A stretch of 64,000 nt of DNA from the NCBI GenBank assembly GCA_949825045.1, contig OX463813.1, forward strand, positions 6,944,001 to 7,008,000, read 5' to 3'. Source of the stretch: Argyresthia goedartella. Lineage: Eukaryota; Arthropoda; Insecta; Lepidoptera; Argyresthiidae. Under the pieces are notes generated by a model. The model worked only from the letters and a program-made list of their open reading frames with translations, searched no databases and was not told the DNA's origin. Both the position numbers and the translations under genes were made by a program. Of this stretch, positions 15,301 to 30,300 are shown in pieces (the stretch's first letter is position 1; each line of letters begins with the position of its first letter).

Positions 15301-18300
15301 TTTAAATAAATTTTAGGTGATTAATTTTATATTATTTTGAGATTTAGAATTTTTTTAGAATTTAGGTTATAATCAAAAAGTTCTTTATTTGCGACGTGGG
15401 TTCACCATTTTAGACATTAGCCGTATTACCACAAAAAAGATTAAACATTTTTAACCTCAAAACAAACGTCAAATCCCATATGTTTTTATTTTTAGACAAG
15501 TGTTGAACAGTAGTTTATTTTATTGTTTGTGGTAAGGCCCTCGCTATTTGATACGCGTTTATTTTTTGGTGTTCCTTGCCGTTTTTATTTTACTATTCTT
15601 TTAAGTATTGATTGAATGAGTGAATGCGTCATCTAAGATACAATTACAGAGCATGAGGTTAGATATCTAAAAATAGAAATTCAGTAATTTTTCGAGTGTT
15701 ATCTCGACTTGTCTCATCAATAACACCGTTTGTCTACGAATGACGAATGATTCAACGACCTTGCCTGTCTGGCTAATAGCACGCTGCGTAGTTTCTGCCA
15801 AAAAGTGACGTGTCTAGATTCAGATTAGGCCTTAAATCTGAACTAAATCGCAATAAACAAAAATATTGGTGAAATGTGGGCTGGGCTGAGTTGACGTAAT
15901 ACTTTGAGTGGCATGACGTCACGGTATGAGCCGTGATGTCATCATAAGGTCATTGTTAGTAAAAAACCAGAGATAAAAGCTGTCAAAGATCGTAAAGGGG
16001 CTAATTGTAACTAATAAAAATGCAGCCAAATCACTGCATTTTGTATGAGTTCCAATAAGCCCCTCAATTCCAATGGGAAATAATACTGATTTGCACGCAA
16101 ATATACTGATTTTCACAGCAAATATCAGGGAAAGATACTAAGGTAGCTCAGGTGAAGGGTAAAGGGGGTGAGCGAAGCGAAGCCCCCTTTATCCTTCGTA
16201 TAAGGTTGAACATGTAAGAACAACAAAAATACTTAAAACTTAAAAAGTGTTTTTGTTGATCCTTTTTTGCTGTGAAAATCGGTATTTTTATGTGCGATTA
16301 TATACTAGCCAATTCCAATTAGCGCCCTTTTGCCGTTACTCAATAAGATTTTTATCTGATGATTAAGTATAATAAATTGTTGGGTTCTTCAGATATCCCT
16401 AGATATTTTACAACCGGTTAGATTTAACTTGAAGTTAAAAAAAAAAGTTTCGTCGGTCTCAAACTAAAGATATCGTCTCTCTAAAGAAGCACTAACACCT
16501 CTGTGCTAACACCTTCTACCTTCGCCTGCTTATGTCCGTAGTCATATTAAAACTGTCGAAGATACAAATAATGTTGGCAGTACCTAACTGCAATGAAAGG
16601 TGACCGCATTAAAACGATTTCAATGCTCAGTCAAGTAGGTCTGCACAAATGCTTGGGTAACCAGGGGTCAGTCTTTAGCCAGAATATCATCATCAGGATG
16701 AATATATATGTCACCGGACAAAAATACGATCCGCAAGTTTATAAATTTCCTATCAAATTTATAAACTTCCTTCTAGATTATATTAGGCTAGGTTAGGTTA
16801 GGTTAGGTTATGTTAGGTTAGGTTAGGTTAGGTTAGTATGTTTATAAACTTGCGGATAGAAAATTAGGAAATTTATAAACTTGCGGATCGTATTATTTTC
16901 CGGTGACATATACAAGGTGACAAAAGCAGAAGTTAACGGCGTAAAATCTGATGGATCGGGTGTTAAAATTGGCGTTCCACAAGGTTCCATATTAGGCCCT
17001 TTCTTATTCCTGGTATATATTAATGATCTGCCTTTCATGGTGGAGAAATTAACTGACATAGTGTTGTTTGCTGATGATACTTCAATGGTCTTCAAAATTG
17101 AAAGACAAAAAGGAGATTTTGATGATGTTAATGGTGTATTGTCTTTAACCTTGAATTGGTTCACAGTTAATAATTTATTGTTAAACGCTTGTAAAACCAA
17201 GTGTATCAAATTCTCACTTCCAAATGTCAGGCAAGTTGAGACCAGTTTGGTGTTAGACAACAGCACGTTAGAATTGGTAAATGATACGAAGTTTCTTGGA
17301 ATAACCATTGATACCGAATTGCAGTGGGGACCCCACATAGATAAATTGGCTGGTAAATTAAGTTCTGCGGCTTACGCTGTTAGGAACATCAGACAAAGCA
17401 CGGATGTGGCTACATCTAGGCTAGTATATTTTAGTTACTTTCATAGTGTGATGTCCTATGGTATCTTGTTGTGGGGGAAAGCAGCGGATATTCAAACTAT
17501 TTTTATTTTACAGAAAAGAGCTATTCGAGCAATTTATAATTTAAAACGAACAGACTCCTTAAGAGAGCTTTTTAAAGAAATTGACATACTAACAGTAGCT
17601 AGTCAATTTATTTTTGAAAATATAATGTATGTACGCAAGAACCTTAAAACATTTTCCAAACTTAGCGACAGCTGTAATGTTAACCTAAGAAATAATCACA
17701 GACTATGTGCGCCCCGTTTTAGACTCGCGAAGGTTAGCAATTCTTTCAAGGGTCAGTGCATTCTCTACTACAATAAGATACCTCTGGAGATTTTTAAATT
17801 GCCATTTGAGCAATTTAAAAAGCATGTTAAAGCGACTTTGTCGAAAAAGGGATATTACAATGTTCAAGATTACTTAAATGACAGGACTGTATGGGGTTAA
17901 TCTGGCTCAACACAGTACCTTGCTGTTAATAATTTTGTAATTATTTATTCCTGCTTATTAATCATAACAATTAAATTTTTCATATTTGTATTAGTTAAGC
18001 ACAACCTATTTTTAAAAGAGATCTAAAAATAAATCTGTGGGAGTTTCTACGCCCTTCTTCTCCCACAGTGGTCCAATGTAGAGAAGAGGCAAAAAATGAC
18101 GTTTGCTAAGTATATGTAAATATCTACAGTAATAAAGTACTTTGACTATTGACTATTGACATTTAATTAGCTGACCATATTTTGGGGAATGATAGTACCC
18201 ATCATTATTAACAACTTTCCCCAAGAAACATGGTCGCAAATGGAAAAAAATATTGTCCCTCAGTACACTGACCTTATCAGCTGTATACCAGTTACAATGG

Positions 18301-21300
18301 GAAAGTTTATGATAATGACGGTTACTATCATTCCCTTAAATATAGTCAGCTGATTAAATGTCAGCCTGTATATCACCGTAAGATTGTCAAAAATGGCGTT
18401 AGTTGATAAACTAACGTTTTTTTTCTCGTTAGTTGGTCAACTATCGACAGATAGTAATATGTAGCGTGCTGCTTACTATATGACGCGTCAGTTGATAAAC
18501 TAACGGCTAAAACCGTTAAATAGTAAACTGGTTTAAACTTGAATTGCAGACGAAATACCAGGGCAAACACTGCGGTAGCTTAGGTGAAGACTAGAGAGGG
18601 CGAGCGCAGCGAAGCCTCCGAATAGTCTTCGTGTTAGGTTGACATATAAGAATAAACGAAACGTAAATTATATGTCAAAGAATAAACGAAACGTAAATTC
18701 TAAACCCTGTCGGTCTGGTTTACTATCTCTCGATAGTTGATCGACTAACCCGTTAGTTTATCAACTAACGGTTTTGACTATCTTACGGTGACATCTTACA
18801 TGTTCCTTATGATTAAAACACTGTTGCTTATTTTGGCCGCATTGCCAATGAGTGTTGCCAGAGTTGCCACAGCCTATTTTTTCTTACTTTACTCGGCTGT
18901 TGAGGTGCGGGGCGCCCCGCATTCACCCGTCCTCTTCTAGCGGGGAAGCGGGCGGCGCGGAATAGCATCGGGCCGCCCGGCGAAGGCGTTAAAAATTTGG
19001 TGTTTTTTCAAATTGACTGAAAAACGGAAATAAGCTAATTGATACAATTTAAGGATTGATATGGAGCTGCAAAAGGAAAATTTAGGTATAAAATTATGAG
19101 AAAAACTGTAATTTTATTCTAAAAATATTTTATTTCTTTTTTAACTAAGACAATGTTCAGGATTTTTTACGATCGAGGCAAATTAATACAATCGTGTAAC
19201 GACACAGTATTTAAACTAGATTATATCATTGTGAATAACGTACATAAATATTTTTAAAACTGATGAATTTAGTGGAAATAATGTTATTTTTTTGCCAAAG
19301 CGCTCTTCAGTGGTTTTGTGTGATTTTGGGCCTTTAAAACATGGCTTTGCCGACATTCAGTCCTACCCATCCACAGCGATGTCCCAGTTGATGTCGATAC
19401 AATTGTAGGCTCCATTGCCAAAAGCTGCACAAGGCACGTATACTTCATTTTGTACAAATGCAAGCTAATAAAAAAACTTATTTTTCTTGTTTACTTGTGA
19501 ATTCAACCCTAGTTCCGAACCTCGTCAGAATGACCTCCCCCCCACCAAATGAAATCCTGGATCCGCCCTTGTCTATATACGCACGGACGTACCCGACAGA
19601 TCTGTCCGACAGTCGTGCGTGGAGGGCAAAACTGCCAAAAAAAATGCCTGATAGGGATATCTGTCGCTGTTCGTGCCATATATTGGCAGTTTCCATTACA
19701 TAATATTGGGTACTTACCTATGAAATTGCCGAATTTTCCTTACAGATTCAGGAGTTCATAATTCGAGTAATTCAATAGCTATTTCCAATTTTTTTTTATT
19801 GTTTTAAAATTAATTAAAAAAAAAATAAAATAAAAAAAAAAGAAGTAAAAATGTTACCTTCAAAATCAGTGCCTCCTAAATGTCATCAATTTTCATGATA
19901 ATATTCGTAATATTTTTTTACAGCTGACACTTCAAAAATTATATAAAATTTTCTGTTAGCTAAATGTTGTCTCATGCATACATACAAAGTTTATAAAATT
20001 AGGATCTGTCATTCCTAAAAAAAATACAAAAATGTTTGTCCTGAAAATTGAGTTAACTTCAATTTCTCCATACAAAACGCCAATTTCATTTGTACCAAGG
20101 ACAATATAATATATACAACACAAGATATACATTAAAATAGTGTACAAAGGCGAGCTTATCTCTAGCAAGATATCTCTTCCAGCAAACCAAGACGAAACGA
20201 TGAGAAAGGTTGATCGCTAAGCACGGATATACCTATGTGTACAACAAAACCTAAATATAATTTGAGTGGTGCTCACGTAAATATGAATACTCAATAAACT
20301 AACTATACGAGTGCCGACACAACATAAGATAAAATATACACCCTAAATATAAATAAATATTAAATATAGGCTAGTATTTAATCGCACATCGAAAATACTG
20401 ATTTGCATGTGCAAAAGGATCAACAAAAACAGTTTTTATGTTTTAAATATTTAATGAGTACTTAAGTTTATGTTTTAAGTATTTGTTGTTGTTCTTACAT
20501 GTTGAAAGTTATATGTTGAACCTAACACGAAGGATAAAGGGTGCTTCGCTTCGCTCACCCCCTTTACCCTTCACCTAAGCTACCGCAGTATTTTGCCCTT
20601 ATATTTTCAGGGCAAATCAGTATTTTTGATGTGCAGTTTAATATTTCCCATAAACTATTACTCTATGATACTACCTATATTTCTAAAGATAGGAAATGCT
20701 TTTTGGATATAGTTCTGCCCGCCTAGCACGACGACGGTCGGGCAGATCTGACGAGTACATCCGTGCGTATATGGCTGCATTTTGTCCCTCCTTTCGCGCA
20801 AAATAGAGTATTGACTTGAGTGAAGCTAAAACTGTGATTAAATAACTTGCTCACTAGTACCTTTATCCCAGAAGTGGTGGCAGAGGCACGCCACCCCTTC
20901 TGGGATAAAGCTTGATGATATGTTTATCCCTCCCTGAGATTCTGTGAATTAATAGTGAGTACTTTTATATTAAAATAGTTCAGCAATTCCTAAATAATGA
21001 GTTCTATGAGGCATTTTTGGAGATTTATTGTCTAGGTCAACAGAGAAACACCATCACAGTTTTCATTTTCCGAGATGAGGTGCCAGGTGGAAGACGCACA
21101 GCATTCAACTCAGCTTTGCCTCTTTCCCACACTAAGGAAGATCATTTTGCAATCAGCATCCCGAGCTCGTCTATTAACACTCCCATTGTAAATGCTCGAC
21201 AAACCATACATGATCTCAGAGCATCTTTAATCTAATCTCGGACAGATAATGCGCATTCCGGCAATATGCGCCAGATGTAGGCCAAGTGTCGAAGTGCAGA

Positions 21301-24300
21301 CACTGTCAAGTGCGTTCGTGTAAAAGAAAATACCCTTTCGAAAAAACATTGTCATAGTTTTAGAGCTCCGTGGTCTAATGGGTTTCACGCTTGCTTCTCA
21401 CCCAAGAGATGCAGGTTCGATTCCTGACCGTGTACCAATGAGATAATTAATTTATCAAAAGATATTCTCGGAAAAGGGATATAACAATGTTCAAGATTAC
21501 TTAAATGATGGGACTGTATGGGGTTAATCTAGCTCAACACAGACCTTGCTGTTAATAATTTTGTAATTCTTTATTATTGCTTATTACTAATCACAATAAT
21601 ATTTTTTATCTACACACGTATCATAAACCCTCTTTACTGCGTTCAAAAACCGCACGTTACGATCAGCATTATGTTAAACTACTTGGTAAAAACTCGTTTC
21701 GTATCTGGAAAACTACACATAATGGTCATTATGTGTAGTTTTTCTACATATAATGACATTCAAATTTCGAACGCCGACGCCCACCCGCGTGCCGTCCCTA
21801 GTTTGTCTGTGAAGTTGGTACTGACATTCAAATTTCGAACGCCGACGCCCGCCTGCGAGAAGTTAGAACAAAGTAAACAAACTAAAGAACAAGCTAAACA
21901 ATTGCAGAACCACAATGCCGGTCAAGGTTCCTGAACACATCAAAGAGAGCTTATGATATGTGTGTAGATAAACTAGTGTATGTAACTGTACATAATTAGG
22001 CTTTAAAACTCTCGAGTGATATTATTATGAAACTCGCCTTCGGCTCGTTTCATAAAACCAACTCTCGGGTTTTAATGCCCTCCATTATGCAGCAGTCACA
22101 TAAACTACTATTTAAATATTTGTACCAATTTTTAAAAGGGATCTAAAAATCAATCTGTTTCTACGTCCTGCTTCTCCCACAGTGGTCCAATGTAGAGAAG
22201 AGGCAAAAATGACGTTTACTAAGTATATTTAAATATGTACAGTGATAAAGAACTTTGACTTTGGACGTTCAGTGTTGCGGATGGCACGTTAAACTGTAGG
22301 TCCCGGCTACTATCGGTACGTGGTAGTGGTCGTAAAACCCGTCCATCAACCCGCACTGAGCCAGCGTGGTGGAGTATGGCTTAATCTTACTCGCAAGTCG
22401 CATCCGGGTAAAGGCCCGTGCCTCTCGGTGGGGACACTAATGGGCTACATCTGACAGAAATCTGCCAGTTTTTTTAAAAAGTTATATGGAAGATCGTTCT
22501 CGACATTATCATCCTTTCATCAAGCTCAGTAAGCAGGCATCTACCCACCGCTGGGCAAAGGCCACTTCTTCATTGCGCTTATCTGCACGGTCCTCTGGGT
22601 CTGTACGCTGCCCTTGTCGCCCCCCCTGGCACCCCCTCTGTGACTGCTTTACTCCACGGTCCGTCAGCCCGTCTAGCCAATACTGAACATTTAGAACAAT
22701 AATAATTATAATAACAATACCTTGGACACTATTTACACACATTGATCTAGCCCCAAACTAGGATTCCCTGTATCTTGAGTACTAGACAACGATACACATA
22801 CTTATATGGATAAATATTATACTTAGATAGATAAACAACCATGACTAGGGTACAAACATCCGTTCTCATCAAACAAATATTTGCCCCCACCGGGACTCGA
22901 ACCCGGGACCCTTGGCTTCGTAGCCAGGGTCACTGCCGACTCGGCTATTCAGGTCAGCAGTTACATTAACAATTAAATAAATGTAGTTTATTAAAGTCCC
23001 CACCAAAGGGCCCAGGCATTTACTTCTACCAAGTAGCGATAGTAGGAGGGACACTGAACGTTCAAGTAAGTACTCCAGATAAATTAACTATCTCATTGGT
23101 ACATGGTCAGGTTTCGAACCTGCATCTCCTGTGGGAGAAGCAAGCGTAAAAACCATTAGACCACGGAGTTCTTGAACATTAACTTATTATAAATCTCAAT
23201 AAACGACCAGATGCTTATTTTGAAGAGTTTAGTTGGTACTACTGAACAAGCTAAACAAGTGCAGAGCAATTATCAATGCCACCATGCCGGTCGAACATGC
23301 GGTTCCTGAACATATCAAAGAGAGCTTATAAGATGTGTGTAGATAAACTAGTGTACTGAACTGTACATAATTAGGCATTAAAACTCTCGAATGATATTAT
23401 TATGAAACTCGCCTTCGACTCGTTTCATAAACCCACTCTCGAGTTTGAATGCGCTCCATTATGTATCAGTCACATAAACTAATATTAAATGTGGTAGTTT
23501 TGAAACAGCGTCTGCGCTATACAACCCGACCTAAATAAATAGGACCTACATGCAAGAACCAGGAAGTGATAGATGTACCATCAGCAAAAATTACTCGTAG
23601 GCTCTTTTCCTTAGAGGTAAGGGTCTGATAGTGTAGCGATTGTTTTTTTCCGATGGTACAAGTATATACAGAATGTAACACAAAGTTGTAGTCATACTTT
23701 AGGGGGGGGCTGCTAGGGACATCATTCTGAACAACTTTCATTATGAAATCGATTTGATCTGGACAACTTTAACTTACGCTCCAGCTTGGGCCGGACGATC
23801 GGCTATTTTGTATGGAGAAGTAAAAATTAAAGTTACCTACCTAATCTAACAGTGTTCTTTGTAATTTTTTACTTCATTCCTGCCTACTTTATATTGTTTT
23901 ATTTTTACTGACCATATACGATCCTCGTGTCTATTATTGTATATACCTCGCGCCACGAGTTATGAGCGGTGCCCTTGAATGAGCAGTAGCCACTTTTTAA
24001 TACCTGTACATATGCGCAGCAATTCCCGCCAACGTCGCCCAGCGCTCTTAATTCGTGGTATACCTATACAAGCGATGAGCTTACCTCGGGAAACAGGGAT
24101 CCCTTAGTTACGGAGCCACACATGTATAAAATGAATAAATAAATGTTTAAATTTGTAAAATGTTTAAGTGAAAGTTGTTCTGAATGTTGTCCCTAACAAC
24201 CCCCCAGAATATAACTACACTTTTCTGTAACCCCCTGTATAATATCCGCTGCGTGTGTGTGTGTGCGTGCTAATGAAAGAAACGAAATGCTATTGCTGGT

Positions 24301-27300
24301 TATGCAAGGAGAATGTGTAAGATTGCATCTATTTGTCTACTGTATAAGTGCCACTAGCTATAAAGCAGATTAGCACTATTCTCCGATTAACTTTGACAAC
24401 TGCATACAAATTTGTATAGAGTTGTCAAAGTTAATCGGAGAATAGTGCTAATCCGCCTTATAGCTAGTAGGCAAAGGAAGAAAGGCAGCTATGACTGCCT
24501 TTGCTCCCGCTAGTTGGCAAATATTTGTTTGATGAGAACGGATGTTTGTACCCTAGTCATGGTTGTTTATCTATCTAAGTATAATATTTATCTATATAAG
24601 TATGTGTATCGTTGTCTAGTACCCAAGATACAGGGAATCCTAGTTTGGGGCTAGATCAATGTGTGTCAATAGTGTCCAAGGTATTATTATTATTATTATT
24701 ATATAAGTATCTGTATCGTTGTCTAGTACCCAAGATACAGGGAATCCTAGTTTGGGGCTAGATCAATGTGTGTAAATAGTGTCCAAGGTATTTAAAGAAA
24801 AAATGTAGATCATATTTATATCTATTCGATCGATCCCCGGCCGGGGATACAAAAAAAATATAATCCAATCCTTAGATGTTTATTTGATGTGTGTGACGTC
24901 GCTGTTTCTGGTTCCCACGACACAGGGTATCCTAGTGTGGGGCCAGAAGTGTAAGTAAGTGTAGTGCAGGATATAGGAGATTCAAAGAGCAGTAAGAAGG
25001 ATAGTAATGTGTAACTCATTACATAAATGTTAATAGACACAAATCTTATACAGGTTGGAATTTTGTGACACCACCTGGAGGGCAAGTACTCTAAATAATG
25101 TAGGTAGCAAATTTCCTTCAAAGGAAACATTCCTTTATTTTTGAAAAGAAAGAAAACTGCATTCAAAGATTTTGAAAAATACGCTTGCCACAACCAGGAA
25201 TCGAACCGGCTAAAATTCGAAAATACAGCACCTGTACTTTTATGGCGTCAATCGACAGGGTCAATCATAAGGATCACATCTCTCTAACAAACATAGTAAA
25301 TTAAATGAAAGGAAAACCATGAAATCTTAAAACTTATTTTATAATTAACCTAAAAACATGTAAAAGCTAACTAATTAGTTGTTCGAAATGGGCTCCCTCT
25401 CGTTGAATACATAAATTTATTCTTCTAAGGATCTCTTTTTCAGTAGCCTTTAATAGCGTGTTGTGGTGAATATGAAAAATTGTACTGCAAACCTCAGCCC
25501 TCGAGTCGTTCACAGTTGCATAGGATTTTAGGTAAACTTTATTTTGAATGAATTGGTGTGCTTCAGCCTTTTTTAACTCCTGACGATTGATTGATTGTGT
25601 GTGTACGAGTATGTGTGTCTGTCCGTAGCACCCTAGTGGTCAAACGGGTGGACGGATTTTGATGCGGTTTTCTGTAAATGATAGTAAACTTTCCTGGGAC
25701 GGTTCTTCCTCATGTTTTATTAAAATCTGTTCAGTGGCTCAATCAATCAAATCAATCAAAGTATTCTTTATTCTGTTGGATAATTACATATCTCTTATCG
25801 AAGGGGCGATATTTACCACAAGGTGCCGAATCGATTGATGAAAAAAATTCTCTAACGTCCTAATAAAGCGATCCGTTTGTAATTTATATTTTGGTTAGGT
25901 AAAAGCATTATTTTGCTGATTTTTAATTGCATTTAAATCGCTTCAATCGGGCATAAGAGAAACTTATATCGTCAGTCGAAACAATATCGCCTCCATGAGG
26001 AAAGACCCTGAGCACGTTATTAATTGATTACTAGGTGTACGAAAGTTATCAGCTTAAAACAAATCAGCCAGATTGTCAATTTAGGTTTAATTTATTGTGA
26101 CGGGAATGTTTTTTTTTTTAATTTAAAGTTAAATTCGGGCAACATTAATACGGATCGCACAGGAAATGTTAAAAATGCGCGGTCTAGTAAAAGCGCGGGT
26201 AATCTAGGTCGATTGGCGCGAGATTTAAAATTAGAACACGAGTCGACGCCTTGGCTACTCTTTTCTTCCGCGGTAACTCCCTCGTTACTGGCCAGTAAAG
26301 AAAATAAACTGCGTCAAAAGCGGCAACGCATCGATAGACCTTAATGTCTCTGATGTCTCATAGTTGCGGCGATGGGCTAGCCCCTGCAAAATAAACATGG
26401 GCGCAACTGTGCCCCTTGCGCCCCGTATAGGAAAACGCGTGTAAAGTTGTTCATTACGAATGATTTTAAAATCACCTTTTAGAAGCTACAATGTTTCCAT
26501 ACAGAAGTAAACATATAGGTGTGCATGTAGTTGGTAAGTTTGTAAATAAAATAGGTGACAACGTAATGATCTAACCACAGCTGCACTTAAATTAAGTAGG
26601 TGCTGAGTGCTCGTTACGTATATCGTAACATACTCACCTTACCCACAACAAGTATTTACTTACCCATTTACTTTATTTACCTAGCTGGGACATTGTAAAA
26701 TGTATTCTGTTTGACATAAGTGCATAGTCACTGAAATGCTATGACGTAACAAATAGCTTAGGCAATGAATATAGCATTAGGTTAGGTATATAGCGAGAAA
26801 CGAGTTCTACAACTCTTAAATCACGGCTGATTCTTGCGTCAACACTTTGCCACGTGTTATTGTATTGTAATTGACATTCGCAACGTTTGCCGCGAAAACA
26901 GGCCCTATCCTCCTCGGCGCGGCGGAATAACCTTTTGGTTGATCCCGGTGACACGTCAAGCGGGGCGGGTGACATTTTTAGGGTTCCGTACCTCAAAAGG
27001 TAAAAAATTAACCCCTATAGGAGCACTCGCGTGACCGTCTCCGTCCGTCTGTCACCGGCAGTTTTCTTTTTTCTTCACTTAGAGTCTTGAAATCTTCTTC
27101 CAAAACACTTATCCTGATGATAACTGCAACATTATTCAAGTCATAAATCAAGTCAATTGTTGGCAAAAAGACAAAAAAAAAACCATTATAACTCATGTTA
27201 TCGCTGAAATTTTCAAGATATATTTTTTAAATTATAGTTTTGTTAATTCAGAAGTTATGATCAAAAAAGTGCAAAAAAATTACCATACCCATTGACCGGT

Positions 27301-30300
27301 TTTTTAAAGCTCTCCGATACAAAGTTGGATAAAAGTTTATAGGGTCAAAGTTGCAAAAAATTTTACCAGCTAGCATTACGTCGTAAAATAAAATTTCCTA
27401 TGTTTCGTCGTTTTAGAGATGTAAGCAAAACACCCAAAAAAACGGGAACTTCTTGAGATGAGAAAAATAGGTTCAAATCGGCCAGTGAAAGTTTTTCAGA
27501 ATTATGTCTCATTGAAGCCCTAAAACTAAACGTTTCTGTTACTCCCTGTATGACGTTTTTTCACACATCCAGAACCAACCGTTTGCTGTTAAACCACATT
27601 AGGTGAGATTTTTATAATTTAGATGTACGCCTCTGGATATTAATCCCTTTAACCCCTGGCCAGTGAAACGACCCGGAGGCGGTGGTTAAAAATATGCCTA
27701 CACAGTGCGCTAACCCGGAGGCGGTGGAAATGAGTAGGTGCTATTTCGCACTCATTGCTGCGTTCATCTTGTTCCGATCTCTTTCTACCATATGTCTAAA
27801 TGCACATGAAGGAACAGGCTAGATGATGAATGAATAATTTTGATGCGCTTCGGTCATTTTACACCGACGCTACTCAGTCCAACAGTCCAGCCTTTTTTGT
27901 ACCATTTTAAAAAGTATTTTTATGATAAATAAATATAAGAAGATAACCTGTGTTTAAGTTTATAATAGTTTTAGACATGATAAAGCATAGTTTAAACTAA
28001 ACTTTAATGCCAAATAAAGCTTTATTTAAAAATATTTCAGTAATTCAAGTATAATTTAGGGTACTAGATACTGAACAAAAAATATTAGCAGAAAGCGAAT
28101 TGGAATCAGGTGCAATTGTCAGAAAAGATAAAGTATTCTATTAGGAATACTATTACAATAATAAATAACCATAATTCTAACTAGAATTAGAGAATTTCAT
28201 TATAATCAGAAAATCGGCACTCAAAAACGCCTGTCAGTGAATCGTCCTAAATTGGATTGCACAGTGTGGGTGAAGAAATACAAAATGACGCCTACTGTAG
28301 ACTGAGTTAGAATAGGACTTTCTGGAGTTGCCATATGTACCATTAAACCCCTTCGAATGTCGATCTACCCTAACCTACTCTCTGTTCGTGTTCCAGCAAG
28401 GCATCGGCGTGGAGGTAGTCCGCTTACTGGACAGTCACCCGCCCAGCATCACTAATGTCTTCAGCGAATGCGACTCCAAGGATGACGTCGTGAGTAGAAC
28501 TTATTTATCTATTTCTATTTCCGCGAAACTGGCAAACGGCTGGACCATTTTCTTTTTAAAAACTATTCGTTGAGGAATTGAAAAACGCAAAAATACAACC
28601 GTAATATCCCAAAATTCGCCTTACAACAGACCTTATTTAACTTCTGATAGAACAATAAGTAACAACATACATACATAATTATAATAATAATACCTTGGAC
28701 CACAGACTTGAATAGTAGGGACAGGGCACGGAGCGCTTGGAAGTGTCGCTACAAAAACAGTACAAAATCGGGAAAATTGGACTGTTTGCAATCAGTCGCG
28801 CTTGGACGGTGATAGCCGATTGAGATATCGGCAGCAAAAACAAAAATGGTGACCTGCGCCTGCGACGTAAAAAGGTGTAAATCATACCCAAATCGCAAAA
28901 CACAAAAACAGGGAGTGTCGTATCACAAGTAAGTATTATATTTTCAATTACTATTGGCTTTAAATTGATCATCTATAAAATATTGTTCTCGAAAAAATCC
29001 TCAAACGAAAATCAACCATTCGACTGACGTAACTTTGTAGCGACGCGCGACGCAACAGAATAATATAAGGATAAATAATCTAACCGGATGTCCTAACGGT
29101 GATTGAAAACATCGTGAGGAAATCTTCATTACTCCGGCTTCATTACATTAGCTGCGGCGATGGGCTTGCCCCCTGATACGCAAGATGGTGTATTAAATCA
29201 CTAGCTAAGTGGGCACAGACCGGCACAGTTGTGCCTCTGCCAGCCCGTATGGGAAAAGGCGTGACGCTATGTTACGCGTGTAATGTATTGCTAAATACTC
29301 TATTTTATACACGATGACTTCAGTGATATCAGGTACCAATTTTCATAACTTTTTCTATGATTAGGTATTTTATTACTTATAAATCAAAATCAAGATCTTA
29401 AATTCCAAGTCACGCTACTATTGTGTATCTGTGAGCTTACATCCTCTTTCATAATTTAACGGCAAAGACAAAAATTTATATGCCTATTTAATTATGTTTC
29501 AACTTTTTATTAATTAAACATGAGCTAATGACCTCGCCCCTTGAGTAAAATTTTAGCTAGATATATTTTTTTTCTACTCCTAATCACCGATTAAAAGTCA
29601 CCGGGTATTTGAGAGTTATCCGTAGATCAACTTTCCTAATATTGTGTCTATACACCACAATTCGGAACGTGACCGAACGTGACGCCGTTACAATTTTTCG
29701 TACTGTCTTGGTTCCGACGAATTCCGACAGGGGCGCTATTTTTCTTAGCCTCAAAATGGTAAGAAATTGAGTACGGGAAGGCCTATCCTTAGTATTTATA
29801 TCGATGCCTTGGACACTTTTTACACACATTGATCTAGTCCCAAACTAGGATTCCCTGTATCTTGGGTACTAGACAACGATACATATACTTATATAGATAA
29901 ATATTATACTTAGATAGATAAACAACCATGACAGGGGTACATACATCCGTCCTCATAAACATAAAAGATAACATAAACATTTACATACAGGCACACATTG
30001 CTTCTGGCCCCACACTAGGATACCCTGTGTCGTGGGAACCAGAAACAGCGACGTCACACACATATAAACATCCAAGAACTGGGGTGTTTTTTTTTTCTTT
30101 ACCCCCAGCCGGGGATCGAACCCGGGACCTCTCGCATGGTAAGCAGAGCCATAACCGCTGCGCCACAGAGGTCGACATCATCATCAAACAAATATTTGCC
30201 CCCACCGGGACTCGAACCCGGGACCCTTGGCTTCGTAAGCAGGGTCACTGCAGACTCGGCCATTCGGGTCGTCATAAAAATTTACTTAACTGACAAGGAG

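Noticed and set aside
16783..16836. Chromosome-end telomere
   Set aside because: Only about 11 units, flanked on both sides by MITE arms and intronic DNA.
22860..22957. tRNA genes at SINE S1-S4 heads (also 30097, 34610, 21357)
   Set aside because: A and B boxes are present, but cloverleaf arms are incomplete and each is fused to a repeated body; only 31132-31202 makes a full tRNA.
25024..25193. Antisense frame 24822-25193 as a gene
   Set aside because: It reads through SINE S2 sequence and an unrelated repeat; no conserved pattern.
29928..30293. Open frames of about 110-120 codons here and at 37116-37457 sharing PTGTRARDPWLRKQGHC-like residues
   Set aside because: The shared residues are translations of the antisense SINE S1 tRNA-like head; the latter also reads into exon 5 by chance.
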